Assembly (NCBI GenBank): GCA_035601835.1
Contig: DATNNM010000011.1
Coordinates: 434,001-498,000, forward strand
Length of the DNA: 64,000 nt
Origin: Candidatus Tumulicola sp.
Lineage (GTDB): Bacteria > Vulcanimicrobiota > Vulcanimicrobiia > Eremiobacterales > Eremiobacteraceae
Direction: 5' to 3'
Shown: in pieces, positions 15,782 through 24,697 of the stretch
How positions within the stretch are numbered: position 1 is the stretch's first letter
Layout: every line of letters begins with the position of its first letter
Notes under the pieces: model-generated
Database searches by the model: none
What the model saw: only the letters and a program-made list of their open reading frames with translations
Told to the model about the DNA's origin: nothing
Position numbers and translations under genes: made by a program

Positions 15782-18577
15782 ATGGCCACGAAGATCGACA
15801 GTTTCAAGAGCAAAGCCACGCTTGATGTCGGCGGAAAGAAGTCGACCTACTACCGCTTAGGCGCGCTGGCTGAGGCCAACGTCGGACATGTCGAAAAGCT
15901 GCCGTATTCGCTCAAGATCCTGCTCGAAAACCTGCTGCGCTTCGAAGACGGGCGCTCGGTCACCAAAGAGCACATCGTGACGCTTGCTTCGTGGGATCCG
16001 AAAGCCCCGCCGAACCGCGAGATCGCGTTCCGCCCCGCGCGCGTGCTGCTGCAAGATTTCACCGGCGTGCCGTGCGTGGTCGACCTCGCCGCCATGCGCG
16101 ACGCCATGGCCGACCTCGGCGGCGATCCGAACCGGATCAATCCGCTGCAAGACGTCGAGTTGGTCATCGATCACTCCGTCCAAGTCGATGCTTACGGAAA
16201 CGCCGGCGCTTTCAAGATCAACGCCGACATGGAGTTCTCGCGCAACAAAGAACGCTACCAGCTCCTCAAATGGGCCCAAAAAGCGCTGCACCGTTTCAGA
16301 GCGCTGCCTCCGGACACCGGCATCGTCCATCAAGTCAACCTCGAGTACCTTGCGCGCGTGGTATTCCGCGACACGACGAGCGGAGAGAGCGAGGCATATC
16401 CGGACATGCTGGTCGGCACCGATTCGCATACCACCATGATCAACGGCCTCGGCGTGCTCGGCTTGGGCGTCGGCGGCATCGAGGCAGAGGCCGCGATGCT
16501 CGGCCAACCCGTCTCGATGCTGATCCCGGAAGTGATCGGCTTCCGCATCCGGGGCAAACTGCCCGAGGGATCCACCGCGACCGATCTCGTGCTCACCGTC
16601 GCCGAGATGTTGCGCAAGAAGGGCGTGGTCGAGAAATTTGTCGAGTTCTTCGGCGCGGGTCTCTCGAACTTGAGCCTCGCGGACCGCGCGACCATCGGCA
16701 ACATGTCGCCCGAGTTCGGCTGCATGATCTCGATCTTCCCGATCGACGAAGAGACGCTCACCTACTTGCGCCTCACCGGCCGCAGTGACGAACAGATCGC
16801 ACTGGTTCGCGCCTATGCGAAGGCGCAAGGCCTGTTCCGATCGGATGACTCCGCCGAGCCGCTCTTCACCGACGTGCTCGATCTCGATCTCGCCAGCGTC
16901 GAGCCTAGCCTAGCCGGTCCGCGCCGTCCGCAAGACCGCGTGCCGCTCAAGACCGCCAAGCAAGCGTTTGAAGAAGCCATGCGCGCGTTCGCGGAAGGGC
17001 GCCCCGCGCCGAAGGCACCCGCGCCGGCGGTGGCGGATTGGGCCAGCGAAGGCGGCAGCGTGGCGACCGTCGCGACGCTCGCGCCGATCGACCGCCGTCG
17101 AGCGACCTACGCGAGCCCCAACGGCGACGTCGAGATCTGCGATGGCGCGGTGGTCATCGCCGCCATCACGAGCTGCACGAACACCTCGAACCCGAGCGTG
17201 ATGGTCGGCGCCGGCCTGCTGGCGAAGAAAGCGGTCGAGCGCGGGCTCACGAGCAAGCCGTGGGTCAAGACAAGCCTCGCGCCCGGTTCCAAAGTCGTCA
17301 CCGAGTATCTCGCCAAGGCCGGCCTCACGCCGTATCTGGAGCGGCTCGGGTTCTTCCTCGTCGGCTACGGCTGCACCACGTGCATCGGCAACAGCGGCCC
17401 ACTCGACGAACCCATCGCCAACACCGTCACCGAGCACGATCTCGTGGTGTGTTCGGTGCTGTCCGGCAACCGCAATTTCGAGGGGCGCATCCACCCGCAA
17501 GTCCGCGCGAACTACTTGGCGTCGCCGCCGCTCGTCGTCGCGTACGCGCTCGCCGGCACCATGGAGATCGATCTCCTCAACGAGCCGCTCGGCGAAGGCA
17601 GCGACGGCAAGCCCGTGTTCTTGCACGACATCTGGCCGTCCAACGACGAGATCAAGAAGACCGTAGGCGAGTGCGTCGCCGAGGCGATGTTCCGCCGCGA
17701 ATATGCCGACGCGTTCGGCGGCGACGAACGCTGGTGCTCGTTGCCCGTGCCGCCGGGCGAGCGCTTTGCGTGGGATCCGAAATCCACATACGTGCACAAG
17801 CCGCCGTTCTTCGACGGCATCACGGCAAAGCCGCCGCCGCTGCGCGACATCACGGGCGCGCGCGTGCTCGCCATATTCGGCGACAGTTTGACGACCGATC
17901 ACATCTCGCCGGCGGGCAACATCGGCAAGAACACGCCGGCCGGCAAGTATCTGATCTCCCAAGGCGTTGACCCGCTGGATTTCAACTCGTACGGCGCGCG
18001 GCGCGGCAATCACGAAGTGATGGTGCGCGGCACGTTCGCCAACGTGCGGCTGCGCAACAAGCTCGCGCCAGGCACGGAGGGCGGCGTGACACGCCACTTG
18101 CCCGACGGCAAAGAGATGTCGATCTATGACGCGGCCATGCAGTACGCGATCGAAGGTACGCCGCTGGTCGTTCTCGCCGGCAAGGAATACGGCACCGGCT
18201 CCTCGCGGGACTGGGCCGCCAAGGGTCCGCGCCTGCTCGGCGTCCGCGCGGCGATCGCGGAGAGTTTTGAGCGCATCCATCGCAGCAACCTCATCGGCAT
18301 GGGAGTGCTCCCGCTCCAATTCCAACGCGGAGAGTCTGCGGCATCGCTCGGCCTCAGCGGCGAAGAGACCTACGATATCGAGGGCATCGCGGGCGGCGTG
18401 GGCGTCGGGAAACAATTGACCGTGCGAGCCGTTGGGCCGGATGGCGCTGCAAGAACTTTTACCGTAAGGGCGCGCATCGACACGCCGGACGAGGCGGAAT
18501 ACTACAAGCACGACGGCATCTTGCAGTACGTATTGCGCCAACTTCACGCACGCGGGGCACAAAACAATGGCGCATGA
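15782..18577 (+). CDS. acnA: Aconitate hydratase, AcnA/IRP type
   Basis: Interconverts citrate and isocitrate with a [4Fe-4S] cluster. The 931-residue length fits bacterial AcnA. Cluster ligands are visible in [11 protein letters not shown] and [12 protein letters not shown], and the swivelling C-terminal domain has [12 protein letters not shown] and [31 protein letters not shown] marks the N-terminal part. The ATG at 15782 is the first in-frame ATG; a TTG at 15761 is possible. The gene follows isocitrate dehydrogenase and overlaps the next small gene by 11 bp, so these form a TCA unit. Confidence 0.96.
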   Translation: MATKIDSFKSKATLDVGGKKSTYYRLGALAEANVGHVEKLPYSLKILLENLLRFEDGRSVTKEHIVTLASWDPKAPPNREIAFRPARVLLQDFTGVPCVVDLAAMRDAMADLGGDPNRINPLQDVELVIDHSVQVDAYGNAGAFKINADMEFSRNKERYQLLKWAQKALHRFRALPPDTGIVHQVNLEYLARVVFRDTTSGESEAYPDMLVGTDSHTTMINGLGVLGLGVGGIEAEAAMLGQPVSMLIPEVIGFRIRGKLPEGSTATDLVLTVAEMLRKKGVVEKFVEFFGAGLSNLSLADRATIGNMSPEFGCMISIFPIDEETLTYLRLTGRSDEQIALVRAYAKAQGLFRSDDSAEPLFTDVLDLDLASVEPSLAGPRRPQDRVPLKTAKQAFEEAMRAFAEGRPAPKAPAPAVADWASEGGSVATVATLAPIDRRRATYASPNGDVEICDGAVVIAAITSCTNTSNPSVMVGAGLLAKKAVERGLTSKPWVKTSLAPGSKVVTEYLAKAGLTPYLERLGFFLVGYGCTTCIGNSGPLDEPIANTVTEHDLVVCSVLSGNRNFEGRIHPQVRANYLASPPLVVAYALAGTMEIDLLNEPLGEGSDGKPVFLHDIWPSNDEIKKTVGECVAEAMFRREYADAFGGDERWCSLPVPPGERFAWDPKSTYVHKPPFFDGITAKPPPLRDITGARVLAIFGDSLTTDHISPAGNIGKNTPAGKYLISQGVDPLDFNSYGARRGNHEVMVRGTFANVRLRNKLAPGTEGGVTRHLPDGKEMSIYDAAMQYAIEGTPLVVLAGKEYGTGSSRDWAAKGPRLLGVRAAIAESFERIHRSNLIGMGVLPLQFQRGESAASLGLSGEETYDIEGIAGGVGVGKQLTVRAVGPDGAARTFTVRARIDTPDEAEYYKHDGILQYVLRQLHARGAQNNGA

Positions 18578-18854
18578 GGAGCTCAAAGCAAAGCTGGCAG
18601 CCCTGCTGCATCAGACGTCTGAGGATCATCACGTCGCGTTCAAGGCGACCGACGGCGTGGATGCGGACTGGTCGATCTGGTATTCGGGGCGGCTCTTGGA
18701 GCAGGGCTTTGACAAGAGCTTGCAAGCCACGATCATCAAGAGCGACCTCATCTACTTGCTCGTACTGGCGGACAAGACGCAGACCTTCGAAGCTCCGGGC
18801 GCCACGTGGGAGAACTGGTACGCCGACTTCTTCGTCCGCCGCTATTTGAAATAG
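18567..18854 (+). CDS. Small conserved protein of unknown function downstream of aconitase
   Basis: A 95-residue soluble protein rich in aromatic residues ([31 protein letters not shown]). It starts at ATG 18567, overlapping the end of aconitase by 11 bp. No known motif or signal peptide. The coupling suggests joint expression with the TCA enzymes; function unknown. Confidence 0.75.
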   Translation: MAHEELKAKLAALLHQTSEDHHVAFKATDGVDADWSIWYSGRLLEQGFDKSLQATIIKSDLIYLLVLADKTQTFEAPGATWENWYADFFVRRYLK

Positions 18855-18856
18855 TA

Positions 18857-18885
18857 AGCCGTGCGCCCTGATGGAGCGCACGGCT
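18857..18885 (+). terminator. Hairpin after the aconitase unit, possible terminator
   Basis: A perfect 10-bp stem AGCCGTGCGC / GCGCACGGCT (18857-18866 with 18876-18885) with a 9-nt loop, right after the stop of the small gene. No U-tract follows, so it may only protect the 3' end or act with Rho. Confidence 0.45.
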
Positions 18886-18979
18886 TCGGATGTCAGGCCG
18901 CTTCGGTTCACGATCGACTCCTCGGACGCGAGTCCATCAGATACGAACCGGCAAACCTGACGTATAAATATCGTACCCT

Positions 18980-19012
18980 AAGGCTTGTCCCGACCCCAAA
19001 GGCTCGTCCCGA
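18980..19012. repeat. 14-bp direct repeat upstream of the recombinase gene
   Basis: AAGGCTTGTCCCGA (18980-18993) and AAGGCTCGTCCCGA (18999-19012) differ at one base and are 19 bp apart start to start. They lie in the 252-bp gene-free gap between the aconitase unit and the recombinase gene. They could be regulator sites or leftovers of an insertion. Confidence 0.5.
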
Positions 19013-19036
19013 AAAATGGGAATAATCCAGTCCCAC

Positions 19037-19076
19037 TATGATATATTGACGTCAATGTATCTTATGATATATTGAC
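19037..19076 (+). promoter_or_regulatory. AT-rich operator-like region: 14-bp direct repeat and 12-bp palindrome
   Basis: TATGATATATTGAC occurs at 19037-19050 and again at 19063-19076, 26 bp apart. The first copy runs into GTCAAT so that ATTGACGTCAAT at 19045-19056 is a perfect palindrome. The second copy contains the -35 box of the promoter of the recombinase-Hsp20 unit. The arrangement is what one expects for a repressor or activator binding site; the regulator is unknown. It is much more AT-rich than the surroundings. Confidence 0.6.
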
Positions 19077-19100
19077 TTTTTGCCATATGCTCTCTATAGT
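19072..19100 (+). promoter_or_regulatory. Sigma-70-like promoter of the recombinase-Hsp20 unit
   Basis: TTGACT (19072-19077), a 17-bp spacer and TATAGT (19095-19100). Transcription would begin about 19107, which is the A of the ATG of the recombinase gene, so a leaderless or nearly leaderless mRNA is possible. Confidence 0.6.
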
Positions 19101-19106
19101 TGAGGT

Positions 19107-19970
19107 ATGGCAGCAAAGACCAGTCGCAGCAGAGGCCTTCCGTTGGACGATCTGATCGACCAGTTTCTCGATCACGAACGCACTGACGGTAAAGCCGATA
19201 CGACTGTCCGCAATTATCGGGCCGATCTCTTCGGACTGATGCGCGAAGCCGGAGAGATGATCTCGGGCAACGCGTTTGCGGGCCTCGTGCGCCAGCACCT
19301 CGACTCGCTCGAGGTCGCAGAGCGCTCGTGGAACCGCCACCTCAGCACGCTTCGCCGCTTTTGCGACTTCCTCGTAGAGCAGGGCGAGCTCGCGGTCAAT
19401 CCGTTGGCGTCGCGCAGCGGCGTGAAAGTCGAAGCGAGCGTGCCGAAAGCGGTCGACGAAAAGGATGTCCGTAAACTGTTCCAACGCATCGACCGCTCGC
19501 GCGATCGAGCGCTGATCACGCTGCTGTGGCAGAACGGGCTCCGCGTAGGCGAAGCGCTCAACCTCAAGGTTGAGGACGTGGACCTGCGCGCGGGCACGCT
19601 TCGCATCAGCGACGAGTCAGACAGTCGCATGGTCCGCCTCACCGCGGCCGCATGCGATTGCCTGCGAGACTATCTGGCGACGCGCCACTCGGATGAGACC
19701 GATTGCCTCTTCGTCGCCAACGGGGGACGGGCGCTCTCATACGCGGGCGCGCACCGGCTCTTCCGGCAGTACGCCGGGGACTCGGATCTCACCATGCAGC
19801 AGTTGCGCGCAGGCGCAGCGGCAGCGGCGTTCTTCGCAGGCGCTACGTTATGGCAAGTCCAGGACATGCTCGGCCACGCGCATGCCGCCAGCACGGCGCG
19901 TTACCACCTCAAGCTGACCAAAAAAGAGAACAAACCAACCGCAAGTAAGAAAAAGGAGAAATCAAAATGA
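19107..19970 (+). CDS. Tyrosine recombinase/integrase-like protein with degenerate active site
   Basis: A 287-residue XerC/D-like protein: an N-terminal SAM-like DNA-binding domain (about residues 11-100, with NYRADLFGLM and WNRHLSTLRRFCDFLV) and a C-terminal catalytic domain. Arg146 (NGLRVGEAL), Arg234, His257 (MLGHAHA) and the nucleophile Tyr266 (TARYHL) are present. The His of the HxxR box is Gln231 (QQLRAG), and the Lys of the beta-hairpin (around SDSRMVRL) is not seen. Activity may be lost or altered. A Lys-rich tail ends the protein. ATG with GAGG very close upstream. Its end overlaps the Hsp20 gene by 4 bp, an unusual partner. No attachment sites or phage genes were seen. Confidence 0.82.
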   Translation: MAAKTSRSRGLPLDDLIDQFLDHERTDGKADTTVRNYRADLFGLMREAGEMISGNAFAGLVRQHLDSLEVAERSWNRHLSTLRRFCDFLVEQGELAVNPLASRSGVKVEASVPKAVDEKDVRKLFQRIDRSRDRALITLLWQNGLRVGEALNLKVEDVDLRAGTLRISDESDSRMVRLTAAACDCLRDYLATRHSDETDCLFVANGGRALSYAGAHRLFRQYAGDSDLTMQQLRAGAAAAAFFAGATLWQVQDMLGHAHAASTARYHLKLTKKENKPTASKKKEKSK

Positions 19971-20476
19971 CACTACCTCGCATCAACGCCACCGGTCGGA
20001 TCCAAGCAGGCGACGGCGCCCAGCTGGAGACGATCTTCGATACCGATCTCGTCCGGTACAACCCGCTCGCCGAACTGGCGAACTTCCGCCGCAACGTCAA
20101 CACGCTGCTCGACAGCGTGGTCCGACCGGGCGCCATGGGCTTCACCGCCACGTGGGGACCGGCAGTGGACGTCTTCGAAAAGGACGGCAAGTACCACGTC
20201 GAGTTCGCAGTGCCCGGCCTGAGGAAAGACGACATCGAGATCGAAGTCAACGACAACAGTCTGACCGTCTCAGGCAAGACCAAAGAAGACAAGGCCGATG
20301 AATCGTCGCGCTATCACTATCGCGAGATTCGCCGCACCGAGTTCTCGCGCACGATCCAATTCCCGCAAGAGATCAATGCGGAGCAGGTGACCGCCAGCTA
20401 CGACAACGGCATCCTGAAGCTCTCAGTGCAGTCCGCCAAGCCGGCGGCCGCCAAGAAGGTCACGATCAAGGGCTAA
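19967..20476 (+). CDS. Small heat shock protein, Hsp20/alpha-crystallin family
   Basis: A 169-residue ATP-independent holdase. The alpha-crystallin domain spans about residues 60-160: VDVFEKDGKYHVEFAVPGLRKDD(I) with the PG-L motif, YHYREIRRTEFSRTIQFP, and NGILKLSV near the end; a short AAKKVTIKG tail follows. The start ATG overlaps the recombinase stop (ATGA) and has AAGGAG at 8 nt. No CIRCE-type inverted repeat is seen; expression likely depends on the AT-rich promoter region before the recombinase gene. Confidence 0.95.
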   Translation: MTLPRINATGRIQAGDGAQLETIFDTDLVRYNPLAELANFRRNVNTLLDSVVRPGAMGFTATWGPAVDVFEKDGKYHVEFAVPGLRKDDIEIEVNDNSLTVSGKTKEDKADESSRYHYREIRRTEFSRTIQFPQEINAEQVTASYDNGILKLSVQSAKPAAAKKVTIKG

Positions 20477-20494
20477 GTCCGCCAAGCCCACACG

Positions 20495-20526
20495 AGCGGC
20501 GGGTCGCATGATCCGCCGCTTTTTTC
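20495..20526 (+). terminator. Intrinsic terminator after hsp20
   Basis: Stem AGCGGCGG / CCGCCGCT (20495-20502 with 20513-20520), 10-nt loop, followed by TTTTTC. It closes the recombinase-Hsp20 unit 19 bp after its last stop. Confidence 0.85.
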
Positions 20527-20601
20527 ATTCTTGCAATCCCCGGCACGGCCGCGAGCGCCAACAAGGCTGGTGAGGCCGGGACAGCGAATCGCGCTCACCG
20601 C

Positions 20602-21018
20602 ATGGAACTAAGCCGCGCCCGCGTTGCGGCGCTCCCTGTGCTGATCATTTCGCTGATGTGGGCCGGCGGGCAAGCCCAGGCATGCGCCGTGAATCGCGGT
20701 GACCACATCATGCTTGCGTCGCTCGCGCTCGATCCCGACGTTTTCGTCTGGGATTCCGCGCAAAGGCTCATCAGCTATGCGGGCGGCGATTTCAACACGG
20801 CGATGGTGCTCAGGCACACCGTGTTGGCAAAGCCGGGGACGACGGCGACCGCCACGGAGTGCAGGGACAGGGTGGCGCGCCCGAAATTCTCGACGAAGAA
20901 CGTCGACATCGTTGGCGTAAAGGTCACCAGCGGCAAGATCCGAGGGCGGTTCGGCTGGGTCCTCGCGGAGGACGTACGTCGGATGGATGGTAAACCGGTG
21001 ACCGCGGTTCTACCGTAG
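20602..21018 (+). CDS. Secreted protein of unknown function
   Basis: A 138-residue protein with a signal peptide (ARVAALPVLIISLMWAGGQAQA, cleavage after AQA or QAC) and two or three Cys in the mature part. The rest is mostly beta-like (FVWDSAQRLISYAGGDFNTA, GRFGWVLAEDVRRMDG). No family recognised. It lies 35 bp upstream of two dipeptide-type permease genes; a role as their binding protein is unlikely because it is too short. Confidence 0.6.
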   Translation: MELSRARVAALPVLIISLMWAGGQAQACAVNRGDHIMLASLALDPDVFVWDSAQRLISYAGGDFNTAMVLRHTVLAKPGTTATATECRDRVARPKFSTKNVDIVGVKVTSGKIRGRFGWVLAEDVRRMDGKPVTAVLP

Positions 21019-21052
21019 TCATAAGTATGAAACCGAACGAGGCCCGGAACGC

Positions 21053-22036
21053 ATGGTAGTCTACGCCCTCCGCCGCTCGCTGCAGGCGATTCCGCTGCTT
21101 ATCCTCATCAGCATCATCCTGTTCTCGATATTGCATGCGATGCCGGGCGGCGGTCTTGCAGCCTACACCCAGAATCCGCACCTCACGCAAGCCGACATCG
21201 AACGCCTCAAGCACAATCTCGGCCTCGATCGGCCGGTCATCTTCCAATACTGGGGCTGGCTCGTGTCGCTGGTGCACGGCGATCTCGGCTGGTCGCAGAT
21301 GAACTCGACCCCCGTGACGGAGGCGCTGCTCGAACGTCTGCCCGCCACGCTTGAGTTGACTTCGATCGCGTTCGTCCTGTCGCTGGCCGTCGGGCTGGTC
21401 TTCGGCATCGTGGCCGCAGTTCGGCCGTATTCGACGGTCGACTATTTCGTGACGACGTTCGCGTTTTTCGGCCAATCCATGCCCGTGTTCTGGTTCGCGT
21501 TGATGCTGCAGATGCTCTTCGCGGTCTACGGCATCCATATGCAGGCGTTCGGATACCGCTTTGATTTCTCGCTGCCGTCCGCCGGCATGACCTCCACGGA
21601 GGGCGGCGATCTGCTCGACAGGATACGGCATCTCGTCCTGCCGGTCACTGTGCTTGGTCTGCTCCAAATCGCCACGTGGTCGCGTTTCACGCGCGCCTCG
21701 ATGCAAGAAGTGCTTCACACGGACTACATGCGCACCGCGGCGGCGAAAGGATTGCCCTTCCTGACCATCCTGCTGAAGCACGGCCTCAAGAACGCGTTGA
21801 TGCCCGTCGTGACGATCGTCGCGCTCTCGCTGCCCGGCATCGTCGCCGGCGCGATCGTGACCGAGACCATCTTCGCGTGGCCGGGTATGGGCCGGCTATT
21901 CATCACCGCGCTGGGCCAACAAGACTTGGGGTTGATGATGGGCTACTTGATCATCATCTCCGTCTTCGTGGTGTTCTCCAACCTGCTCGCGGACATCGCC
22001 TATGGATGGCTCGACCCGCGCGTGAAGTATAGCTGA
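21053..22036 (+). CDS. ABC transporter permease, DppB/OppB type
   Basis: A 327-residue inner-membrane permease of peptide/nickel-type importers. It has the N-terminal helix (YALRRSLQAIPLLILISIIL split by membrane entry), the conserved NLGLDRPVIFQYWGWL-type segment after residue 55, and the EAA loop (YMRTAAAKGLPFLTILLKHGLKNAL) that contacts the ATPase, then the EtIFAWPGMGRL segment. It pairs with the DppC-type gene 11 bp downstream. No substrate-binding protein or ATPase gene is adjacent, so these must be encoded elsewhere. Substrate unknown. Confidence 0.92.
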   Translation: MVVYALRRSLQAIPLLILISIILFSILHAMPGGGLAAYTQNPHLTQADIERLKHNLGLDRPVIFQYWGWLVSLVHGDLGWSQMNSTPVTEALLERLPATLELTSIAFVLSLAVGLVFGIVAAVRPYSTVDYFVTTFAFFGQSMPVFWFALMLQMLFAVYGIHMQAFGYRFDFSLPSAGMTSTEGGDLLDRIRHLVLPVTVLGLLQIATWSRFTRASMQEVLHTDYMRTAAAKGLPFLTILLKHGLKNALMPVVTIVALSLPGIVAGAIVTETIFAWPGMGRLFITALGQQDLGLMMGYLIIISVFVVFSNLLADIAYGWLDPRVKYS

Positions 22037-22047
22037 GGCAGGCGGAT

Positions 22048-22971
22048 ATGGCAGTCGCAACTCAGACGCTCCCACCGCTGCTCGGACACGGCGAAGACGA
22101 ATACGTCCGCGAGCGTCATCTCACGTGGAAGAAATTCACGCGCCATCGCCTGGCGCTGGCCGGCGCCGCCGTGCTCCTTCTGATGATTTTGGCCGCCGTC
22201 TTCGCCCCGCTGCTCACGCGCTTCAATCCGAACGACATCGACGCGGTCTGGTCGGGCTCTCCCTTGGCGCCCGGCATTCACGGTCATTCGCTCGGCACCG
22301 ACGAGATCGGCCGCGACCTGCTCTCCAGGCTCATGTTCGGCGCGCGCATCTCGCTCGTCGTCGCATTCGTCGCGGTCATCGTAGAGGTGACCGTGGGGAC
22401 GTTCATCGGCGCGGTGGCGGGGTACTTCGGCGGCTGGATCGATTGGGTCCTGATGCGCATCACCGACGTGTTCCTGTCGATTCCGTTGTTGCCGCTCTTG
22501 CTGGTCATCACCGGGATCATCATCAACGTCTCCGACAAGGCGTCGCTCAGTTTCGTGTGGATCTGTATCATCATCGGCTTGCTGTCGTGGCCTACTGCGG
22601 CTCGCCTTGTCCGCGCCGCCTTCTTGAGCTTGCGCGAAAAGGAGTTCGCCGAGGCAGCGCGAGCGGTCGGCGGCGGTAGCGCGCGCATCATCTTGCGGCA
22701 TCTGTTGCCCAATGCCATGGCGCCCATCATCGTGCAAGCGACGCTGGACATCGCCAACATCATCATCTTGGAATCCGTGCTCTCGTATCTCGGTTTCGGC
22801 ATCCAGCCCCCGACGGCGTCGTGGGGCAGCATGCTCGCCAACGCGCAGGAAAACGCGCAGATAGCGTGGTGGGCCGCGGTGTTCCCCGGCTTGTGCATCT
22901 TCGTGACCGTGCTGGCTATCAATTACATGGGCGACGGCCTGCGCGACGCGCTCGACCCCAACGTCAGTTAA
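22048..22971 (+). CDS. ABC transporter permease, DppC/OppC type
   Basis: A 307-residue permease with the OppC_N segment (WKKFTRHRLALAGAAVLLLM near residue 25), HSLGTDEIGRDLLSRLMFGAR-type signature, and the EAA loop (EFAEAARAVGGGSARIILRHLLPN). It should form the heteromeric channel with the DppB-type protein encoded just upstream. An extended C-terminus ends with INYMGDGLRDALDPN, typical of the family. The ATG lacks a strong ribosome binding site. Confidence 0.92.
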   Translation: MAVATQTLPPLLGHGEDEYVRERHLTWKKFTRHRLALAGAAVLLLMILAAVFAPLLTRFNPNDIDAVWSGSPLAPGIHGHSLGTDEIGRDLLSRLMFGARISLVVAFVAVIVEVTVGTFIGAVAGYFGGWIDWVLMRITDVFLSIPLLPLLLVITGIIINVSDKASLSFVWICIIIGLLSWPTAARLVRAAFLSLREKEFAEAARAVGGGSARIILRHLLPNAMAPIIVQATLDIANIIILESVLSYLGFGIQPPTASWGSMLANAQENAQIAWWAAVFPGLCIFVTVLAINYMGDGLRDALDPNVS

Positions 22972-23007
22972 CGCGACCGAAAACGGAAATTTCGATCGCA
23001 CGGCGTA

Positions 23008-23019
23008 ATGTAGCGTCCG
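23008..23019 (+). repeat. Stub of the ATGTAGYG intergenic repeat next to tRNA-Leu
   Basis: ATGTAGCGTCCG ends exactly where the tRNA begins. The 5' tag matches the other repeats; the palindromic part is missing or replaced by the tRNA acceptor sequence. Confidence 0.4.
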
Positions 23020-23103
23020 GCCCAGGTGGCGGAATTGGTAGACGCGCTAGTTTGAGGGGCTAGTCGGGTAAAACCGGTGCAGGTTCGAGTCCTGTCCTGG
23101 GCA
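23020..23103 (+). tRNA. tRNA-Leu (anticodon GAG)
   Basis: An 84-nt class II tRNA. The acceptor arms GCCCAGG (23020-23026) and CCTGGGC (23096-23102) pair perfectly, with A as discriminator at 23103. The D arm (TGGCGGAATTGGTAGACGC), the anticodon loop TTGAGGG in a CTAGT/GCTAG stem, a variable arm, and GGTTCGAGTCC in the T arm are clear. The CCA end is not encoded. Confidence 0.96.
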
Positions 23104-23109
23104 TTCGCT

Positions 23110-24687
23110 TCAACGTTTGGGGATCAGCAAAGCGGCGGACAACGCTCCGCCGAACGCCAGCAACGCGCCGACGATCATGACCAGACGGAAGCCTGCCACA
23201 TACGCCTCCCGCGTCGCGTTTTCCATCTCTCGAGCTGCAAGCGGCGAAACCGATGGCGGCGGCTTTGCGGCTACCATCTTTATGCGCTCGGCGTCGAACG
23301 CCGCGCGCACGTCCGGCGTCATCGCGATGGGCGCGAGCCGGCCATCGAGAGCGTGATTGTACACGGTCCACAGGACCAAGCTCAGGGCCGCGACCGCCAA
23401 GAGCGACGCGACGCGCGAGATCGCATTATTGATGCCGGACGCGATGCCCGCGTTCTCTTCGCCGGCGGCGGTCATCACCGTCGTGGTCAGCGGCGCCACA
23501 GCGGTCGCCATACCAATGCCCAATACCATCACCGCCGGGAAGTACGTCGTCCAGTACGACCCGCCGATGTCCGGCAGGGCGAACAGCGCCAGTCCCAATC
23601 CAGCGACCGCCGGCCCGACGACGAGCGGCAACTTCACGCCGACGCGCGGGATGAGACCGCCGGCCCAGCGCGAGAGCAGAAACATCAGGATGATGAAAGG
23701 CAGCAGCGAAGCGCCGGCCGCAAAGGGCGAATAACCCTGCACCTGCATGAGATCGAAGGGCAAGAAGAACAGCGCCCCGCCGAGCGCGCCGTAGAGCAGC
23801 AGCGTCAACACGTTGACGCCGGTGAAGGTCCGCGAGCGGAAGAGCCCAAGCGGGACCATCGGCGCGGGGCTGCGCCGCTCGACGATAAGAAACGCAGCCA
23901 GAATCGCCAACCCGCCCGCGATGCAGCCCAGCACGAGGGGGTGGGCAAGCGTGAGCGCGGTCGATTGGATCAGGCCGAAGACGATCGCGCCCAAACCGAG
24001 CGTGGCCAGCAAAGCGCCTGGAATGTCGAGCGGCTTGGGGGTCGTCGTATCCCTGGATTCCAGCAAGTGCACGAACGCGATCCACACCGCAGCAGCCACG
24101 AGCGGCACGTTGATGAAGAACACCCAGCGCCAGGACGCATGTTGGATGAGGTATCCGCCCAGCAGCGGTCCGATCGCCGCGAAAATCGCCGTGCTTCCCG
24201 ACCACGTGCCGATCGCGCGTCCGCGCTCTTGGTCGTCAAAGGATGCGCTGAGGATCGCCAGACTTGTCGGCGTGAGCAGCACGCCGCCCACGCCTTGAAC
24301 GCAGCGCGCCGCGATGAGCTGCCCGACATTGGGGGCGAGCCCGCACCATATCGAGCCGGCGGCGAACAACAGAAGCCCGCTGATAAAAACGCGCCGGCGT
24401 CCCAGGCGGTCGCCGAGCGATCCGCCGACGAGCATGAGCGACCCGAGCACGAGCGCATACGATTCCACGACCCACTGCACGTCCACGAGGGTGGCGCCCA
24501 ACTCGGCTTGCAACGCGGGCAGCACCAGATTGGCGACGGAGCTGTCGATGAAGACGAGCGCCGAACCGATGATGGTAGCGGCTAGGATCCACGGCGCGGA
24601 CGCGGCAGAGCAGGGCGCGCTCGCCGAGCGCGCGGCGATGACGCCTTTATCGCAAGGCTGCTGAACGCTGCCGATCAAGCTTGACAC
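23110..24687 (-). CDS. MFS transporter, DHA2 (EmrB/QacA) drug:H+ antiporter family
   Basis: A 525-residue, 14-helix type permease. Family motifs are visible: FIDSSVANLVLPALQ (motif D1-like), GSLGDRLGRRRVF (motif A), and LTPTSLAIL with GTWSGSTAIFAAIGPLLGGYL (motif C), which marks antiporters. It likely expels hydrophobic drugs or metabolites. GTG start at 24687, 10 bp after the stop of an exported-protein gene on the same strand. No TetR-type regulator is adjacent. It ends 6 bp from the convergent tRNA-Leu. Confidence 0.9.
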   Translation of the reverse strand: MSSLIGSVQQPCDKGVIAARSASAPCSAASAPWILAATIIGSALVFIDSSVANLVLPALQAELGATLVDVQWVVESYALVLGSLMLVGGSLGDRLGRRRVFISGLLLFAAGSIWCGLAPNVGQLIAARCVQGVGGVLLTPTSLAILSASFDDQERGRAIGTWSGSTAIFAAIGPLLGGYLIQHASWRWVFFINVPLVAAAVWIAFVHLLESRDTTTPKPLDIPGALLATLGLGAIVFGLIQSTALTLAHPLVLGCIAGGLAILAAFLIVERRSPAPMVPLGLFRSRTFTGVNVLTLLLYGALGGALFFLPFDLMQVQGYSPFAAGASLLPFIILMFLLSRWAGGLIPRVGVKLPLVVGPAVAGLGLALFALPDIGGSYWTTYFPAVMVLGIGMATAVAPLTTTVMTAAGEENAGIASGINNAISRVASLLAVAALSLVLWTVYNHALDGRLAPIAMTPDVRAAFDAERIKMVAAKPPPSVSPLAAREMENATREAYVAGFRLVMIVGALLAFGGALSAALLIPKR

Positions 24688-24697
24688 GTCACGCTCT

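Noticed and set aside
16910-18586. A 558-residue minus-strand frame opposite aconitase.
   Set aside because: Low-complexity Arg/Ala/Val content with no motif and full overlap with acnA; a shadow of a GC-rich gene.
19107-19970. An integrated phage or genomic island marked by the tyrosine recombinase.
   Set aside because: No phage or plasmid genes, no attachment-like repeats around the region, and the nearest tRNA (23020) is 3 kb away with unrelated genes between.
23077-24585. A 502-residue plus-strand frame opposite the MFS pump.
   Set aside because: It begins inside tRNA-Leu and lacks any domain; the minus strand has the MFS motifs A and C.
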